Origin: Poecilobothrus nobilitatus | Taxonomy: Eukaryota; Arthropoda; Insecta; Diptera; Dolichopodidae | Assembly: GCA_947095535.1 (NCBI GenBank) | Contig: OX352774.1 | Location: 259,257,843-259,321,842 of the forward strand | DNA: 64,000 nucleotides | Direction of reading: 5' to 3' | Shown here: positions 11,674 through 25,318 of the stretch, piece after piece | How the letters are laid out: the number at the start of each line of letters is the position of its first letter | How positions within the stretch are numbered: the stretch's first letter is position 1 | Notes under the pieces: generated by a model | What the model was told of the DNA's origin: nothing | Seen by the model: only the letters and a program-made list of their open reading frames with translations | The model's database searches: none | Translations under genes and position numbers: made by a program

Positions 11674-12233
11674 ATATCATAATATTTAATCTATAAATGA
11701 CAGACATTTAAAACCCTTTTACTCAATGATTTGCCAACCGACTTTCATTTTTTTTTTAAATGATAAATATTCAGTACGCAGCCATCTTACAAAATTAATA
11801 TTTCAAAATTTTCTGATTTTCATTAATTATTTTCCATTTTTATAAAAAACCCATGTAAAGTATATACATATGTATCATATAGTATGTATAATCAATACCT
11901 ATATTATGATGCTCTTTAATTCCGTTAAATTTTTGTTTTATTTTTCTTTTCGATTAAAAATTTTAAAATATTGGTTGTATGGTAGGAGTAGGAATTTCAC
12001 AATATAACTGAATATAAACATTACAATTTTAGTTTAGTGTTTAGTACAGCGGTAGAGTGTGTGGTTATTAATAGTTGCTTTTTGATTTTGCAAGTTCGAT
12101 TCAGTTCTGTTTTTTTTTTTTTTGTTTTTTTTTTTATATTTTAAACGAAAGTTCTTACATATCATAATATCATCATAATATTTAATCTGTATTTATAGAC
12201 ATTTAAAACCCTTTTACTCAATGATTTACCATC
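11674..12233 (+). repeat. Direct repeat pair of about 65-75 bp, about 490 bp apart
   Basis: CATAATATTTAATCT, then AGACATTTAAAACCC and TTTTACTCAATGATTT, occurs at 11674-11737 and 12159-12233. The tRNA-like head at 12041 lies between them. They could be terminal direct repeats of a small element or a local duplication; no further terminal signals were seen. Confidence 0.6.
12041..12123 (+). repeat. tRNA-like sequence followed by a T run
   Basis: AGCGGTAGAGTGTGTGG (12048-12064) resembles an A box and AAGTTCGATTC (12092-12102) a B box, at tRNA-like spacing. They are followed by a long T run (from 12110) that would stop RNA polymerase III. Arms do not pair convincingly, so it is a tRNA pseudogene or a head of a third SINE family. 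Confidence 0.45.
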
Positions 12234-12812
12234 TTAGGCTTCTTATAATATATACATATATAATAGGTATATATTGAGTTTCCAATACTCAATAAATCAA
12301 GGGCAACTTCTAAATGATAATAATAATCGTGTTTTTACAAAAAATATCATTTGCAAAGAAATTTTAAATTCATAAAGGCCTTAATTATTGAAATTGTATT
12401 TTTACATTTTAAATAAAATCATAAAGAAACTATACTGTATATAATGTATTGTAATTGCTAATTAAAACACCTCGAATTTCGAGGAGCGGGCGAATACTAG
12501 TATGTTTTTATTTTCCGAATTAAATTACATCTACTATTTAATATTATACTATTTTGGTGTAGAACAAACTTCTGTAATGTATCTTTTACCTCATCAGACC
12601 ATGCATCTTTAAACTAAATTTCTTTCTATGAATTCTTTCATTTTCTATTTTGTCATCTGTATCATTACTTCTTATTTTTATTTTTTTTTTTTTTTCTACT
12701 TTAAGATAAACTCAATTCTTATAATAAATTTGTAACACACTTTGGTAAATAACAAAAATATATTCTGTTTTTATAAATGAAAATATTCAATTAAGTGCAT
12801 AATTTATTTTGC

Positions 12813-13440
12813 GTAGTTATTTTTGTAGTGCAACCTTGATCAACATCTTATTAAATATAATAACTATAAGATGATTATTATTATTATTATTATTTCTATT
12901 TTATTATTTTTATTTTTATATTTTTCTTTGCATTTTTCTTCTGTATTTTGACCAAAAACGACCACACCTATTTTTGTTTGAACATATATTAAATTCTATT
13001 TTTTACTACATGTTATAAATTTTACAAAGTAACAGCAAAAAAAAACAAAAAAAAAACTTTAAGTCTAGCTAAATACATATTTTAGTTAAAAGTTAAAGTA
13101 GGTATATATAGAAAAATATTATACATACATACAAAAAACAATATATAATAATATATACTTATTAATTCTATCGCTTACGGAAATAAGCACGAGTAAAAAT
13201 GAAATTGAAAACATAAAATATGTCGTAAGTAAAGTAGTATTAGTAGTCGAGACTTAAATGACTTTTTTTTTGATTTTTTTGTTCTGTTTTTTTTTGTTAT
13301 AATTATTATTAATTTTAATTTTCAATAGTGATTATTGTTATTGATTTTTAATATAAAAATAAAAAAAATATAAAAAAAAAACCCCATTATTTAAAATTAT
13401 TAAAAAATAAATGTGGGTAGAGTTCCATTTCATAATCATG
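12813..13440 (+). repeat. Left arm of a diverged inverted duplication about 50 kb apart
   Basis: Matches the reverse complement of 63150-63800 in the same order. Blocks: TGCAACCTTGAT (12829-12840), GACCACACC (12960-12968), ACAAAGTAACAG (about 13023), ACGGAAATAAGCACGAG (13177-13193, exact 17 bp) and GGGTAGAGTTCCATT (13415-13429). Spacing between blocks is similar in both arms while the A/T runs between differ. No coding frame. It may be an old mobile element or paralogous transcribed noncoding DNA. Confidence 0.65.
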
Positions 13441-13845
13441 TATTTATGTTTTATTTGTTTTGTTTGTTTGTATTTGCATTGAAATTGCACTTCAAAAGAA
13501 ATAGAGGGGTTGTCATCCACGACTTTTTTTTTTTTTTTTACTAAAATAGATCAGAATTTAATATCAACTTTTAAAATCATAATTTCGAATAATAAACAAT
13601 TGTTTATTTATTTTTTTTTTTTTTGCCATATTTTTTATACAGATATTAATGGAGCAAAAAAAAACAAAAAAACAAATCATTACCTTTTATGTTTGTTATT
13701 ATTATAATTAATTAAATTTTATATTTTCTTAAACTGTAAATTATTATACACGCATGCATAGAATTAAAATATATATTAAAATCAGTTTTAATTGATTTGC
13801 TTAAATATGCATTATTGTTGTTGTTATTATTATTACATAAAATGT
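13441..13845. other. Gene-free low-complexity stretch
   Basis: T and A runs and TTATTG-type simple repeats. Short frames on both strands consist of F, K, N and I only. Confidence 0.65.
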
Positions 13846-15313
13846 AAACGGTTAAATTAAAAACTGATAAGTGAAAACAACAAATAACTTTCTAATTTTT
13901 TATGTCAAAATCTGTCGGATAAGTGAGAAAAACGATTAAGTGAAAAAATCGTTTAAATGAAAGATATTTTATGTCAAAAATATTAATTCTTCATGTATAT
14001 CAAAACGTTGCAGTGACAGAACGCCCGAGGAACTAAAGCCCGCGTGCTTTAATGCCAACATTTATGGAATTAACGCCCGTCGGCTTTAAATCCTTTTAAA
14101 AAAAAATTAAAGCCCACGGGTGTTAATTCTACTAGTTGTATGGGCTTTAAGTCCATTTCGAAAAAGAATTAAAGCCCACTGAGTAACACGAAGGTTAAAT
14201 TAAAATTTAAATTAAAGGTTAAAAGAATTGAATTGAAAATCTGGATTAATACGCTTTTTATAGAATATTTAAATATATGCATATGGGAGTTTCTTAATTA
14301 GGAGAGATTTTAGAGTTTGTTACAAAATCAGGGTTATACGATTTTTCCAGAATATGTATATAATCGTCCTAATTCAAAACTCACATATGCATATATCTAA
14401 ATATTCTGTAAAAGGCGTATAATTTTAATTTTAAATATAATCCTCAAATCCCTCCCAAAATCCCTGAAAATACGAGTATTACTTATATTTTGGAAAAAGC
14501 ATATACCTATAACCCTGATTTTGTAACCAACTCTAAAATCCCTCTCAATTCAGAATCTCGCACACATGGATATTAGTAAATATTCTGGAAAAAAGGGACA
14601 TATTCTATTACTCTATTCTTTTAATAACAAAAAATAGTGTGGGTCTTAATTCCAATTCAAAGGGAATTAAATTCCGCGGGTTTTAATTATGGACTTTAAT
14701 TCTAATTCAAAAAGGAATTAACGCCTCTGCGGGCTTAAATGGCAAAAGTTTTGGAATTAAAGTCCGTGGGTTTTATTTCCTCGGGCGTTCTGTCACTGCA
14801 CCATATCGAAACGCTTAAGTGAAAAATTTTTTTTGCTACGACATTTAATAGTTACATACATGCATATTTATATGAATTGTGAATTAAAGTAGCATTACAA
14901 GTGTAAGAAGTAAGTTTAGATTCATTAAATTCATCATGCTTAGTTTTATGTATGTATGTACTCAGTACTACATACCATTAGTAATTTATTTTCCACTTTA
15001 TTATTTTTTTATACTATAAATATAAATTTAAGAAATAAATTTTATGAATACATAATATGTTATTGTTATTTTTGGTTCTTTTTATGCTATATTTTTTATG
15101 TTTTATATTGTGATATTAAATTATTTTATTTTTTTCCTCAAAATAAAAATCAATTACCTGAAAAGCAATGTTTTTAATTTCCTACAGGTAACTACAAAAC
15201 CTTTCACTTACGCGTTAGTGAAAAAATTTCATTTACTGATAAAAGGAAAAATGGATAAGTGAAACAAAAAAATTGAAAAAAAAAGTTTTTCGCACTTACC
15301 CGTTTTCGACTGT
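13846..15313. mobile_element. Pogo-like non-autonomous DNA transposon (host of the foldback element)
   Basis: Left end AAAACTGATAAGTGAAAAC and right end (reverse complement) AAAACGGGTAAGTGCGAAAA face each other; the right end finishes at GACTGTA. The motif ATAAGTGAAA or a close variant recurs inside both ends (13866, 13918, 13937, 14814, 15252). Such subterminal repeats beside TA are known for pogo/Tigger-type elements of the Tc1-mariner superfamily. No transposase frame. The left boundary is uncertain by about 20 bp. Confidence 0.45.
14011..14798. mobile_element. Foldback-type DNA transposon nested in the pogo-like element
   Basis: Terminal inverted repeats CAGTGACAGAACGCCCGAGG at the left and its complement CCTCGGGCGTTCTGTCACTG at the right (14779-14798). 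The arms extend inward, weakening, with repeated AATTAAAGCCC/GGGCTTTAAT motifs. A second inverted pair lies inside: 14258-14336 (GGAGAGATTTTAGAGTTTG) against about 14504-14594 (CAACTCTAAAATCCCTC). About 788 bp, no coding capacity. No exact target duplication; an imperfect ATATCRAAACG lies on both sides. Confidence 0.75.
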
Positions 15314-17373
15314 ACCTACCAATAATTTTGTATGTAGGATTTGTAAATCCTATTAATTTCTGTTTATTGAATAATTAACTAACTTAAGTACCTTAATACT
15401 TCTCGGATTTACAGTGAAAATAATTCAAGTAAACTTTATTTTACTGTGAAAATAAATGCTAAAGGACTGAGAAACTACAAATTGGTTAATTTAAATAATT
15501 TCGTATTTAGAGAACTATTGCTGAATTTAAATTATCTTCACAGTTGAACCCTGCAATGAAAATTAATCTATAACTTAATTTTAATTGCAAAAATTGAAAA
15601 AAAGAAGCGAAAGGGCTACCGTCAAAAATGGAGAAAAATAGAGAAGGGACATTCAAAATTGTAATAATTAAACTTTGTTTTTCAGTTGGTATATTATAGT
15701 ATAACATTCGGATCCAAGTAAAATTGTGATTTTTTAAATATTAAAAAATATTAGCGCTTTAGTCAATCCCGAACAAAAATAAATTGAAAAAGTCAAGTTA
15801 TATATATTTCACAAGTGACATTTTGTTTTTTGAAAAATATCTTCTATTCTTATTATATAAGTTTTTGGTTGCTGTCATCACATAATCTTTACTTTTTTTT
15901 TTACATATTAGAATATAATAAATATAATATTAAAAATATTGGGAGATATACATAATAATATATTATAATATGGGCTGAACCCTGTTTTTATAAACAATTA
16001 TTAATCCCTTCCGCACACATATAGCAAATGGCATCAATTTTCTACCCAACGGCACCATTTCTCTTAATTATTTTTTAACCACATTTTTCAACAACAAAAA
16101 CACTTAATATAGTGGGTGTTTTCAACAACAAATCTGCACATTATTAAGACCCTGATTTATCAATTTGAAACCCAAAATTATATTTTGTATTCATTATTAT
16201 AACATAAAATACCTAACCGCGAATACATCAATTTTCAATAATAACTTCCACTACTTTTAATAGTTTTCACTACTATTTAAATATACAATAAATACAATAA
16301 TGAATCAATAGCACTAAGGAGATTTTCGAAAAGATCAGATTTGATGAATCAATAGCACAAAGATGAAACAACGAAAATTTTGTGAAAACTTGACTTCAAA
16401 TTTTTTAACTGAACAATCTTTCTAGGGAATCCATTTAGTTAAATAACTTATAAACTGAATATACCCAAGCTCTAAAACTCAGAATACCTAAAAAAAAAAA
16501 ATAGGTACTAATTTTCTTTCTAAAAGTCTCTAAAATATTTGTAAAAGTAATCATTTATTTTTTTATAAATTAATTAATTTTACAATCATGCATTACAAAT
16601 ACTAAAACATGTTTAAATTAAAAAAAAACAAAAAACAAAATAATAAAATACAAAAAAAAAATTTATTGTTGGACAAAATATATCCATTCCTACATCCCTT
16701 GTTGAATAGCATGTTATATTTTTTTAAAAGAATGCAATGTTATATAATGATATTATATGTGCAACAATATAACAAACCACAACATATAACAAACTAAAAT
16801 AGCTATAGTAAATCGTGCAACAAAAATGAATTTATTTGTTTTATTTATTATAATTTTTTTTCTGATTTTTTTTTTTTTTTTTTTTGCTAAGAATTCCTGA
16901 AATTGCGTAACATATTATTTGCAACGTCTTTTATATACACAGCTGACAATCTAAACACGCTTTTGTAACAAATATTTATGAATATTGCAAAAGAGTATAT
17001 GCAACAAAAAAAAAAAAAAAAAAACAAAAAAAAAAACGAAAAAAACCTTATGTACATACATATATTCATAAGATAGTTTTGTTAATTTAACATATGGCTA
17101 ATAAAATGTAGACTAAATTTACTTTGGAAAATGAACGGTCATCTGGTCAAAAAATGTAATATATAAAAAAAACTGAATTTATTTTTTATTTATTTTTTTT
17201 TGCTTTGAAATTTGAAAGCTTTACTACACCATGATTTACTTATTTTTTTTTTTTTTTTCTTGTTGTCTAAACTTTTTTCGTTCGTTAAAAAACAACAAAA
17301 AAAAAAAGCGCAAAGAGCGAATGCTTCTTTTTTTTTTTCTATATTGTTATAATATTACGTTTTACCTATATTG

Positions 17374-17376
<3 letters not shown>

Positions 17377-17419
<43 letters not shown>
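17377..17419. repeat. (AT)n microsatellite
   Basis: About 43 bp of uninterrupted AT dinucleotides. Similar but shorter arrays lie at 22842-22871 and 27099-27144. Confidence 0.95.
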
Positions 17420-17420
<1 letters not shown>

Positions 17421-18527
17421 GTATATATGTGTATAAATTATGTATCTATAGATATTATACACTTATAAATATTCATAAGAACTCCAAGGACTTTGTGCTA
17501 TATTTAATCTATACTAATACCTTGTGCACTACTATTATATTTTATGCACAAATATAACAAATTAAAAAACGAACGAATGTATAAGAAAACTGTAAACTAA
17601 AAGTAACAAGCAAATAGACAATCATAGCCACCAACCACTAATTCATTGCAATAATATAAGATTGCATTCATAAGATGAAAATTTTTGTGATCTTGTAAAA
17701 TTTTTTTTTTTTTTTTTTTAAATTATTTGTTATTTTTAGGGTGTGGCACCCTAATAATAAGTGCTGCCAACAAGGGGATACTTATTGAAAAAATTGCGAG
17801 TTAAATTTTTAATGTTTTGTTGTTTTTTTTTTGTTTTTGTTGCAAAACTATATTTAATTACGAAGGTTATTTGATAAATTTGCATAAGAAAATTTTGCAA
17901 TACAATGTATGTAAGTTATAATCAAAGTTTAAATACATATCTTAAGGCAATTCAAGAAATGGAAGCATTTAACTTATAAAAAGAAAAATATGAAAGGAAG
18001 TGGTTGTAGTTAAATGATTTTAATTTGCATATGTTCTTAATAGTGGTGACGGTATAAGAGTAGTAAAGTACTTTTTTTTATAAAATAAAAAAACTTCAAG
18101 TTGCGCTGCTATAATAAATTGTATCTAGAGCGTCTTATTAAGTGCCGCGTCCCTTCATTTTTATTATTCCTATAAGTTTCTTATTTATCATAATAATTTT
18201 TACTGTTCTTAATTGCATTGATGATAAGGTAAATTAAATAACATAAGACACGAAAGTATCTCGTACTAAAGGTTGAGATAAAAATAAATAGTTATATCCA
18301 AACAAAGAGAAAAATGCGTGAAGCCAAGATTTCACATAACATTCATAAGAATTTTTTTAAATCTTGAAAATTTTCTTTTTGATGTCCTAATTTAGAAAAA
18401 TTCACTAGTTTTGTATTATAGGTACTGAGGTAAACACCACTTTTCGATTACCTAATCATTTTAATAAACACGTTTATCAGGCTACCACTGGTTTCTAGTT
18501 AACATACTTCCGACTTTTTTTATAAAT

Positions 18528-18705
18528 ATTTCGACCTACCTCTATTGAACCTATTTTACTCGACCTACCTCTAATGAAATAAAAATTTTATAGTTTAACT
18601 GAAACTTTTAATGAAATAACAGCTGCAAAACTCAATGTCGTTTAAATCTCAAAATGGCAGTATTCATAAGTTGACAAAATGGCAGTATTGATAATTCGTT
18701 TATTA
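18528..18705 (+). repeat. Two short local direct repeats
   Basis: TCGACCTACCTCTATTGAA recurs as TCGACCTACCTCTAATGAA about 30 bp later (18529 and 18559). AAAATGGCAGTATTCATAA recurs as AAAATGGCAGTATTGATAA (18651 and 18676). Independent small duplications within otherwise unremarkable DNA. Confidence 0.7.
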
Positions 18706-20039
18706 TGCGAAGATGTAATCATCAAAACATAAGTTCCATAAAACACTCTATTATGTTCCTTTTGATCTAAAATCCATTCCCCCTTTATTTGTCGGTTTCC
18801 TTCTACGTAAAATATATCAGTGATAATTCATAAAAACTTATTTTTTGGTCAGAAAAGGCGGTGCTGTTTAGTGGATAAAAGCTTTTTACACTAATAAATA
18901 TATCGTATTTGTTTTGTTAATCTATGGCGTTTCTAGCATCTTCTAACTACTCCCATCTACCTTGTAAGCAAAAAACAAAACATTAAAATAAAATATGAAT
19001 AATTTCAGTCTTTATCAGTAAAAGCATTTTAGTTTATTGCAGACCCTGTACGTTCGTTTTGATTACTATAAATATTAAAATATGTACTGTACTTTTTTTC
19101 TTAAAAACACATTATTTTTCAAAAAATGATAAAACCGGCCCAAATTTTTTTTTTCTTTTAGTATAGAAAAGCGTTCTAATACAAAATAATAAAAAAAAAT
19201 TAGCAAAATGGTATCGTAATATGAGTTCATTGTAACAGCAGCTATCATTACGGAGATAATAACTTGGACATTTTGAGTAATTTATAGGTACATACAGAAT
19301 TAATAGATTCAAAACAACTAAAATAAAAAATAAAATTTCAAAAAGAGATGAAATTTTAAAAGGAGGTGGTTTGGTTGTACTGTTAAATGCAACAAAACAA
19401 CTACGATAGATTTTTGGTTTTTACAATTTGAGTATATGTAAAAAATTAGGTGAAAGGGTGAAGAATAAAATTATATTATGTGCATAGATATTATTAATTT
19501 TTATTTCATATATGATGTGGAATCATATTACGTCGTTCTAAAATTTAAGTCATAAAGGTAAAATTTAAAAAATAGTTTACAGAAAAAAAAAAATAAATTA
19601 CAAAAATAAATTTGATTTATTTGTTTCTATGACGAAATTTTAGAAATTTTGAACAGTATATCCACGCATAAATCGTAAAAAAAGACTGAAATGGATTTTT
19701 TTTTTTTGCATAAAATCATACAGATTTAGGCTATTACCCCGCAAAATTCCTATAGGTTCATTAATTTTTATACAATAAATTTCTTATTAGTCCCAAATAG
19801 AGAACTTAGATATTTTACAGTAAATATCCTTTATCTGAGATTTAACTGTACGTTACTTTTGAAATGAATTTTCTTTACTGTTAGTTTATTTTAATTTTTA
19901 CTCATAATAAAAAAACTTTTCTATATGTACTAAGTTACTATTTTAATATGTAAATATAATGTTACAAAAGCTTGAATTTTAGTTCTCATTGCTTCAGAGA
20001 TTCATTGTTCTTACTGCATTTATTGTAGATTCCATTCTA

Positions 20040-20220
20040 ATATACATACATATTTCCCCAATCCTCATGGGGAAATTCAATTTTCACATAATTTCCACAT
20101 TCTAATTTAGTTGCACAGCAGGCTTCTTTTCAACGAAGAGCAGGAGTTCAGGAGATACATACAGGACAGGAAGCAAGAAGAAAGGTTAAAGAATGATAGT
20201 ACGCCAGGTTTATATGTCGA
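20040..20220. other. Locally G+C-richer patch of unknown origin
   Basis: From CCCCAATCCTCATGGGG (20057-20073) to GGAGTTCAGGAGATACATAC and GGACAGGAAGCAAGAAG the composition differs sharply from the flanks. CCCCAATCCTCATGGGG is nearly palindromic. No frame. It could be a remnant of a mobile element. Confidence 0.4.
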
Positions 20221-22838
20221 GTATCAATTTTAGCTGATTATTAGTTTATATTATTATTATTATTTAAGAATAAAATAACAACGAATTTATTGAATGAATC
20301 TATAGAAATTTAACACGATGTAATTTTAAATTCGAAATCATCTTCAAAAGTTTATACTGCACTCACATATGATTAAACCAGTTCTTGAATTGAGTTATCA
20401 TTAATATTTATATTGACACATTCATTCTTTAGATACTTTTGTAATTATTATAATCTATGTAGGAGGATTGAGGAAATGAATACTCAACTAATTGATTTTG
20501 AGATGAACTTTTCTTTTTTTTTTTTTTTTTTTAATAATGTTAAAGTAACAGAGATTAATTTTATGTATATATACTTCAATGTATATCCAGAATTGCCATC
20601 AGTAAATAGATACAATTGATATTGCATAGTCATCTTATGTTCAAACAGATTTCAAAATAGCATCAATATCTTAAATATTTCATTAAAAAATTTTGTACAT
20701 TATACATTATGTTGTTATTGTGTTATGCTTTCTTAATGGATTTTGTTATTCTTTCGAAAGACAAAGTTGCGCACGCATTAACAAATTGTTTTTATATTGT
20801 ATTATTGATATAGGTCTGGTCAGAGATATACCTATAGTTATTATGACCAATCAATTATAAAAAGTATAGAAAAACAAATGTTCATTGAAATAAAAGAAAA
20901 ATAAAATTTTCAATTTAATGTTGATAATTTTTTATGAAATATAAATAATGTATAAGTTAAATTAAATCGTCCATTGGCTATAGCCACAAATTAAAGAAGA
21001 ATATCTAGAAATAAAAAAAACTTTCTTCTAGACACTTATCACTTAAATTTTTTTCTGAATGGTTGCAAATTACGACTATTTAATTCTGTTTTTGCTTTAT
21101 TTTTCGTTTTTTATTAGGATTTTTCACTTTTGACCAAACACCTTATTTTCTGTTTCAACTAAGTTCGTAATAAATTGTTGAATTAGCTTCTGGAGCCACA
21201 TGTTATTTGATGAACCATCTATATTATGATATTACCTACTATAAAATGATTATATTATAATATTTATCATCATTCAAGATTTCATTTCAAATCGAAAATG
21301 TTCACTGTTCACTATCACTAATCACTGTGCAGGATTAGAACTCGTGCCTTCCCAATATTGGGCGCTACAAAAAAGAACAAAAGGAGGATACATTTAAAAC
21401 CTTTGATATGAGTTTAGAATGAAATTGATAACAACCTCAATTAACTTTTTGACAAAGGAGATCTTTTTCCCCTTTTCACAAAGTTATGTGTTAAAATAAA
21501 TTTCGTTTTTAATTACGCCGAAAATTAATTAATATTTACTTTTGAAAATTTTCTAGTTACATCATCTTGCAGCATAAACAAAACATATAAATTTGTATCA
21601 ATCCAAAATAATCCAAAAAAAAAAAAAAAAATCATTTCAAAATACACTTTTCATTTAAACTAATCTAAAATAAATTGTCTAGACCATAATTCAAAATAAC
21701 TTTGTATTGTATTTTTAAAGTTTGATTACAGAGGTTGACTTAAAAGATCGAAATAATCAAGTTTTTTTTTTTTTTTTTCGTTTTCTTTGATGATAGATGA
21801 CATACATGAATAACTTCAGTTTGTATTGTATGTACACATATTTTATATACTCTTGTATATTGCACACCATAATATTATGTTGATCGTCTATCGATTCCTT
21901 TAAAAAAAAAAAACAAAAAAACAATCTTTAAATTCCAATAGTTTTATTAAGCGATATGGTTGATATGTCTTATACATGCATTAAGATTGAATTTTATAAG
22001 TCACCATTTTTTCAAACCAAATCTTAAAGAAGAAGATATTAATGCAAGGAATTTAAGTGCATAAAACTATCATGATAGAAAAGTATCTTAACACGAGCCT
22101 TATCATCCAAAAATCATCATCATCGTCATCACCACTGCAAAGAGCAAAAGTAGTGTAATCTGATCATGAAAGCGAAAAAATGTTTTTTTTTTTTTGTTTT
22201 TTTTGTTTTTTTTTTTTGAGTTAGAAAGATAAGCAAATAAACATCAATTGTTTTGAAAATTTACTCTCGCAATTCATTGTATAAAATACATCTTTAAGCG
22301 CATAGATATTGGAAATTAATAGTGTTCCATTAAAAGTTTAGACACATATACAAGAAAAAAAAAAAAAAAAAGAAAGAAAATAAAATTTAAAATGCAAAAT
22401 TTATACGAAACTTGTTGCAACATTATGATGACATTTTGGGCATAATTCAAGCCCACACGATTGCACTAATATTTTTTTTTTTAAATAGATTTAAATTTTG
22501 TATTCAGTTAAAAAGTGTTAGAGGTGCAATTTATATTATATTATATATTTATATTATATATGAGATTATGTATATATATATAATATTATGTAGATAGTAC
22601 ATTTTAAGAAAGAACGGATTGTATGTCAAATGAATTTTAAGATTTGAAATTAGATTATAAAATTATAATCTAGCAAAGTATCAATTTCTTGTTTTTTGAT
22701 TTTTCATAATTAATGCTACGGTATTTTTGAACCTTAAATTTAAGTTTTTGTCATGTAAATTTAAAATTTTTCAATTTTATTTTTCAAATCTTTTTATTTT
22801 TTGTGATAATTTAGATTTTTTACACAAAATCGTGTTAT

Positions 22839-22877
<39 letters not shown>

Positions 22878-25010
22878 ATAATAGAGGTTCTTAGAAATGT
22901 ATTGAAATATAATATATTATATTCTAGAAGTTGGTTTATGTGTATTGTTATGAAACATTGTCCTTCTAGTGTGGTTTCAGTACAAATGTAAAGTAAGGAC
23001 AATATGATCAAAACGAAAAGTGTTTTAAAAAATTTCCAAAAATCAAACGATCCTTTTAGTTAGAAAACATATAGGTAGGTACCTAGTGTAAAAAATATGA
23101 AAAATTATATCATTGGTCATATATTTCATACCAAAAAGTGAACCGCTTTCTTTACAGTTCATAATGGTTGCAATATTCCAAACTATTTAGAGCCTCATCT
23201 ACCCTTTGATATAATCATAAAAGTTAATTAATATTTTGCGGAGTTAACATTATATGTTGACAGCAAGTTTTTTTTTTTTGGTACACGTTCTCTCGTTTTC
23301 TCATTTCTCAAATCCTGATTGTAATAAAATCTTTTTTGGGGTAATACCTTTTCTTAAAATCTCCTCCGTTCAACATTTGTTTTTTGTTTTTTAGAAAACT
23401 CGCTAAATTTCTCTTTTGTTTTCAGAAAATAAAGAAAATAAAAAACAATTTTTAACTTTGCATTTTTAAGAAAATAATAATTATTTTTTTTATTAAAATT
23501 AAATAAAATCAGGGCTTCAATAATGTGGTTAGGAGCAATTTCGATAGACGTTAGTTCCCACTGTATGAAAATCTCAATTTTCGTTAAAAACAATGTTATC
23601 ATATTATATTTTCAAGTAGTAGGTTATTATTTTAAAATAAACTAAAAAGAAATTTTATTATAAGGTGTAAGAGTTTGGTTATAAAATCAGGGCTCAATCA
23701 TTTATTTGTTTAGCAGAGGTTTTGGATTGTTAAACCACTGTTAAAAATATAACAATTACGTAAAATTAGAAAAAATGTAAGAAATAATTTTATTGTTCAA
23801 AACTATTTCCGAATTTTTTTTTTCAGATTTCGTGCAGGTTTTGTACATACGTATGTACATTTTTTTCTAATTAAATTTAGCAGTCTTTTTATTGTTTTTG
23901 TTTTTTTCTGTTAAAATATTTTTAAAAAAATCTAAGAGTAAATAAAATATAAAACAAAAAAAAAAAAAATAAACAAGGAACTATAGATTAAATAAATTAA
24001 AACTAAACTAAATAACATACATTTTTTTTTTTTTAACAAATTCAAATTAGCTGTAATATAATATATAGAGAATATACCTACCTATAATATCTTAATATGT
24101 ATATATATATATCTGTATATTTTCTGAAATTATATTATACAAAAATTTTCGAATATGCTGTGACAATTATTACCTCTTGTGTTCAATATAATTACAGTAT
24201 CAATACTATGGTGTAAAAAACTTCAACCTACAAGAATTTTTATAACAACAACTTTATAGTGAAAAAAAATTTAACTGATGTAGAAATATTTAACACCATT
24301 GTTACATAGGTCACGTGTCAACATTTACATGTTTGTTGATTGAATAGGAAGTTAATCAACCATAAAATCAAATCTAATACAAAAACAGAAATGTATTAAA
24401 ACAAAAAAAAAAATACAAAAATCTGGATAATTTCATTATAATATCTGTGCCAATATGACTTTCAAGATAAAATTGTATTTGTAATTGAATTGAATTGCTT
24501 GATTCATATGTTTTTGTTGAGGTTTTTCCTCAATAAAGAGCTTTCCTTAATAAATAATGTCATTACCGTATTAAAGCTATAAGACCGAATTATGAGATTA
24601 TTGTTAAAAAAGACTACATAAGCTATCACAATTTCGCAATTTTATTTAAACCATTATAGAAATAAACTAGCAGGACTACCTAGAGTTTCGCGGAAAAATT
24701 TTTAAATTTTTAGAATAGTTTTTTTTTGAGTTAAAACTATAACATAAATTTAGACACTTTCTTCAATTTTAAGACCCTATATAAATAAGAAAAACTGTTA
24801 GTATTATTAAATCTATCATTTTTAAATTGGGTACGAAAAATAAGACCCTTTTACAAAAGCCACTAAGACAAAATCTCCTACGACAAAGGACTCTATACAA
24901 AATCCCCTAAGAACAAAATACCATACTACTAAATCTGCTTGAAAAAAGTTAGCAACCTTTCTAATAAAAATTTTGGTATAAAAAAAACAATTAAATTTGA
25001 AGTCCGCTTT
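20221..25010. other. Gene-free A+T-rich stretch
   Basis: A/T runs, the AT array at 22842, and a possible tRNA-like scrap near 21325-21368. An 82-codon minus frame at 23354-23602 has no recognisable motif and biased composition. Confidence 0.6.
22842..22871. repeat. (AT)n microsatellite
   Basis: About 30 bp of uninterrupted AT dinucleotides followed by TTATAATATAATA. Confidence 0.95.
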
Positions 25011-25110
25011 TGAATGCTACTCTAGAATATCTCCGAATTCAGAATATCGTATATGTAAATATTCTGTTAAAGGCATAAAACTCTGATTTTGAAATAATAA
25101 AGTTCCTCCT
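25011..25110 (-). repeat. Relic of the foldback element's internal repeat
   Basis: TACTCTAGAATATCTCCGAA, then ATATCGTATATGTAAATATTC and TGTTAAAGGC resemble the inner repeat at 14360-14415 and 14540-14594 (order: TCTAAAAT, CAGAATCTCG, AAATATTCTG, AAAGGC). A further faint match, AGAGTTTGGTTATAAAATCA, is at about 23670. Confidence 0.4.
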
Positions 25111-25318
25111 AATTATTTAATTTACATTTATTTAAACAAATAAGGAGGGGTGCCACCTACAAATCCTCACTAACTAACCGGTGGGACTACATAAAAATGT
25201 TGTTCCACAACATTTATTATTGTTTTTATGAAATTTCTCCATAGTTAAAATTTTATTGTTGTTTTTTAACGAAATGACGAACAAAAATAAAATAATAAGG
25301 AAATTTTTCTAGTTCTTT

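Larger units (their letters stand above)
15314..20039. other. Gene-free A+T-rich stretch
   Basis: Homopolymer runs (for example 16867-16885 and 17010-17040), the AT array at 17377 and small direct repeats at 18.5 kb. No mobile-element ends or coding motifs recognised. Confidence 0.6.

Noticed and set aside
18838..18885. A-box-like TTTAGTGGATAAAAGC
   Set aside because: No B box at tRNA spacing; likely chance.
21325..21368. tRNA-like scrap on the minus strand (GAGTTCTAATCC)
   Set aside because: Only a weak B-box-like arm; no A box or acceptor pairing found.
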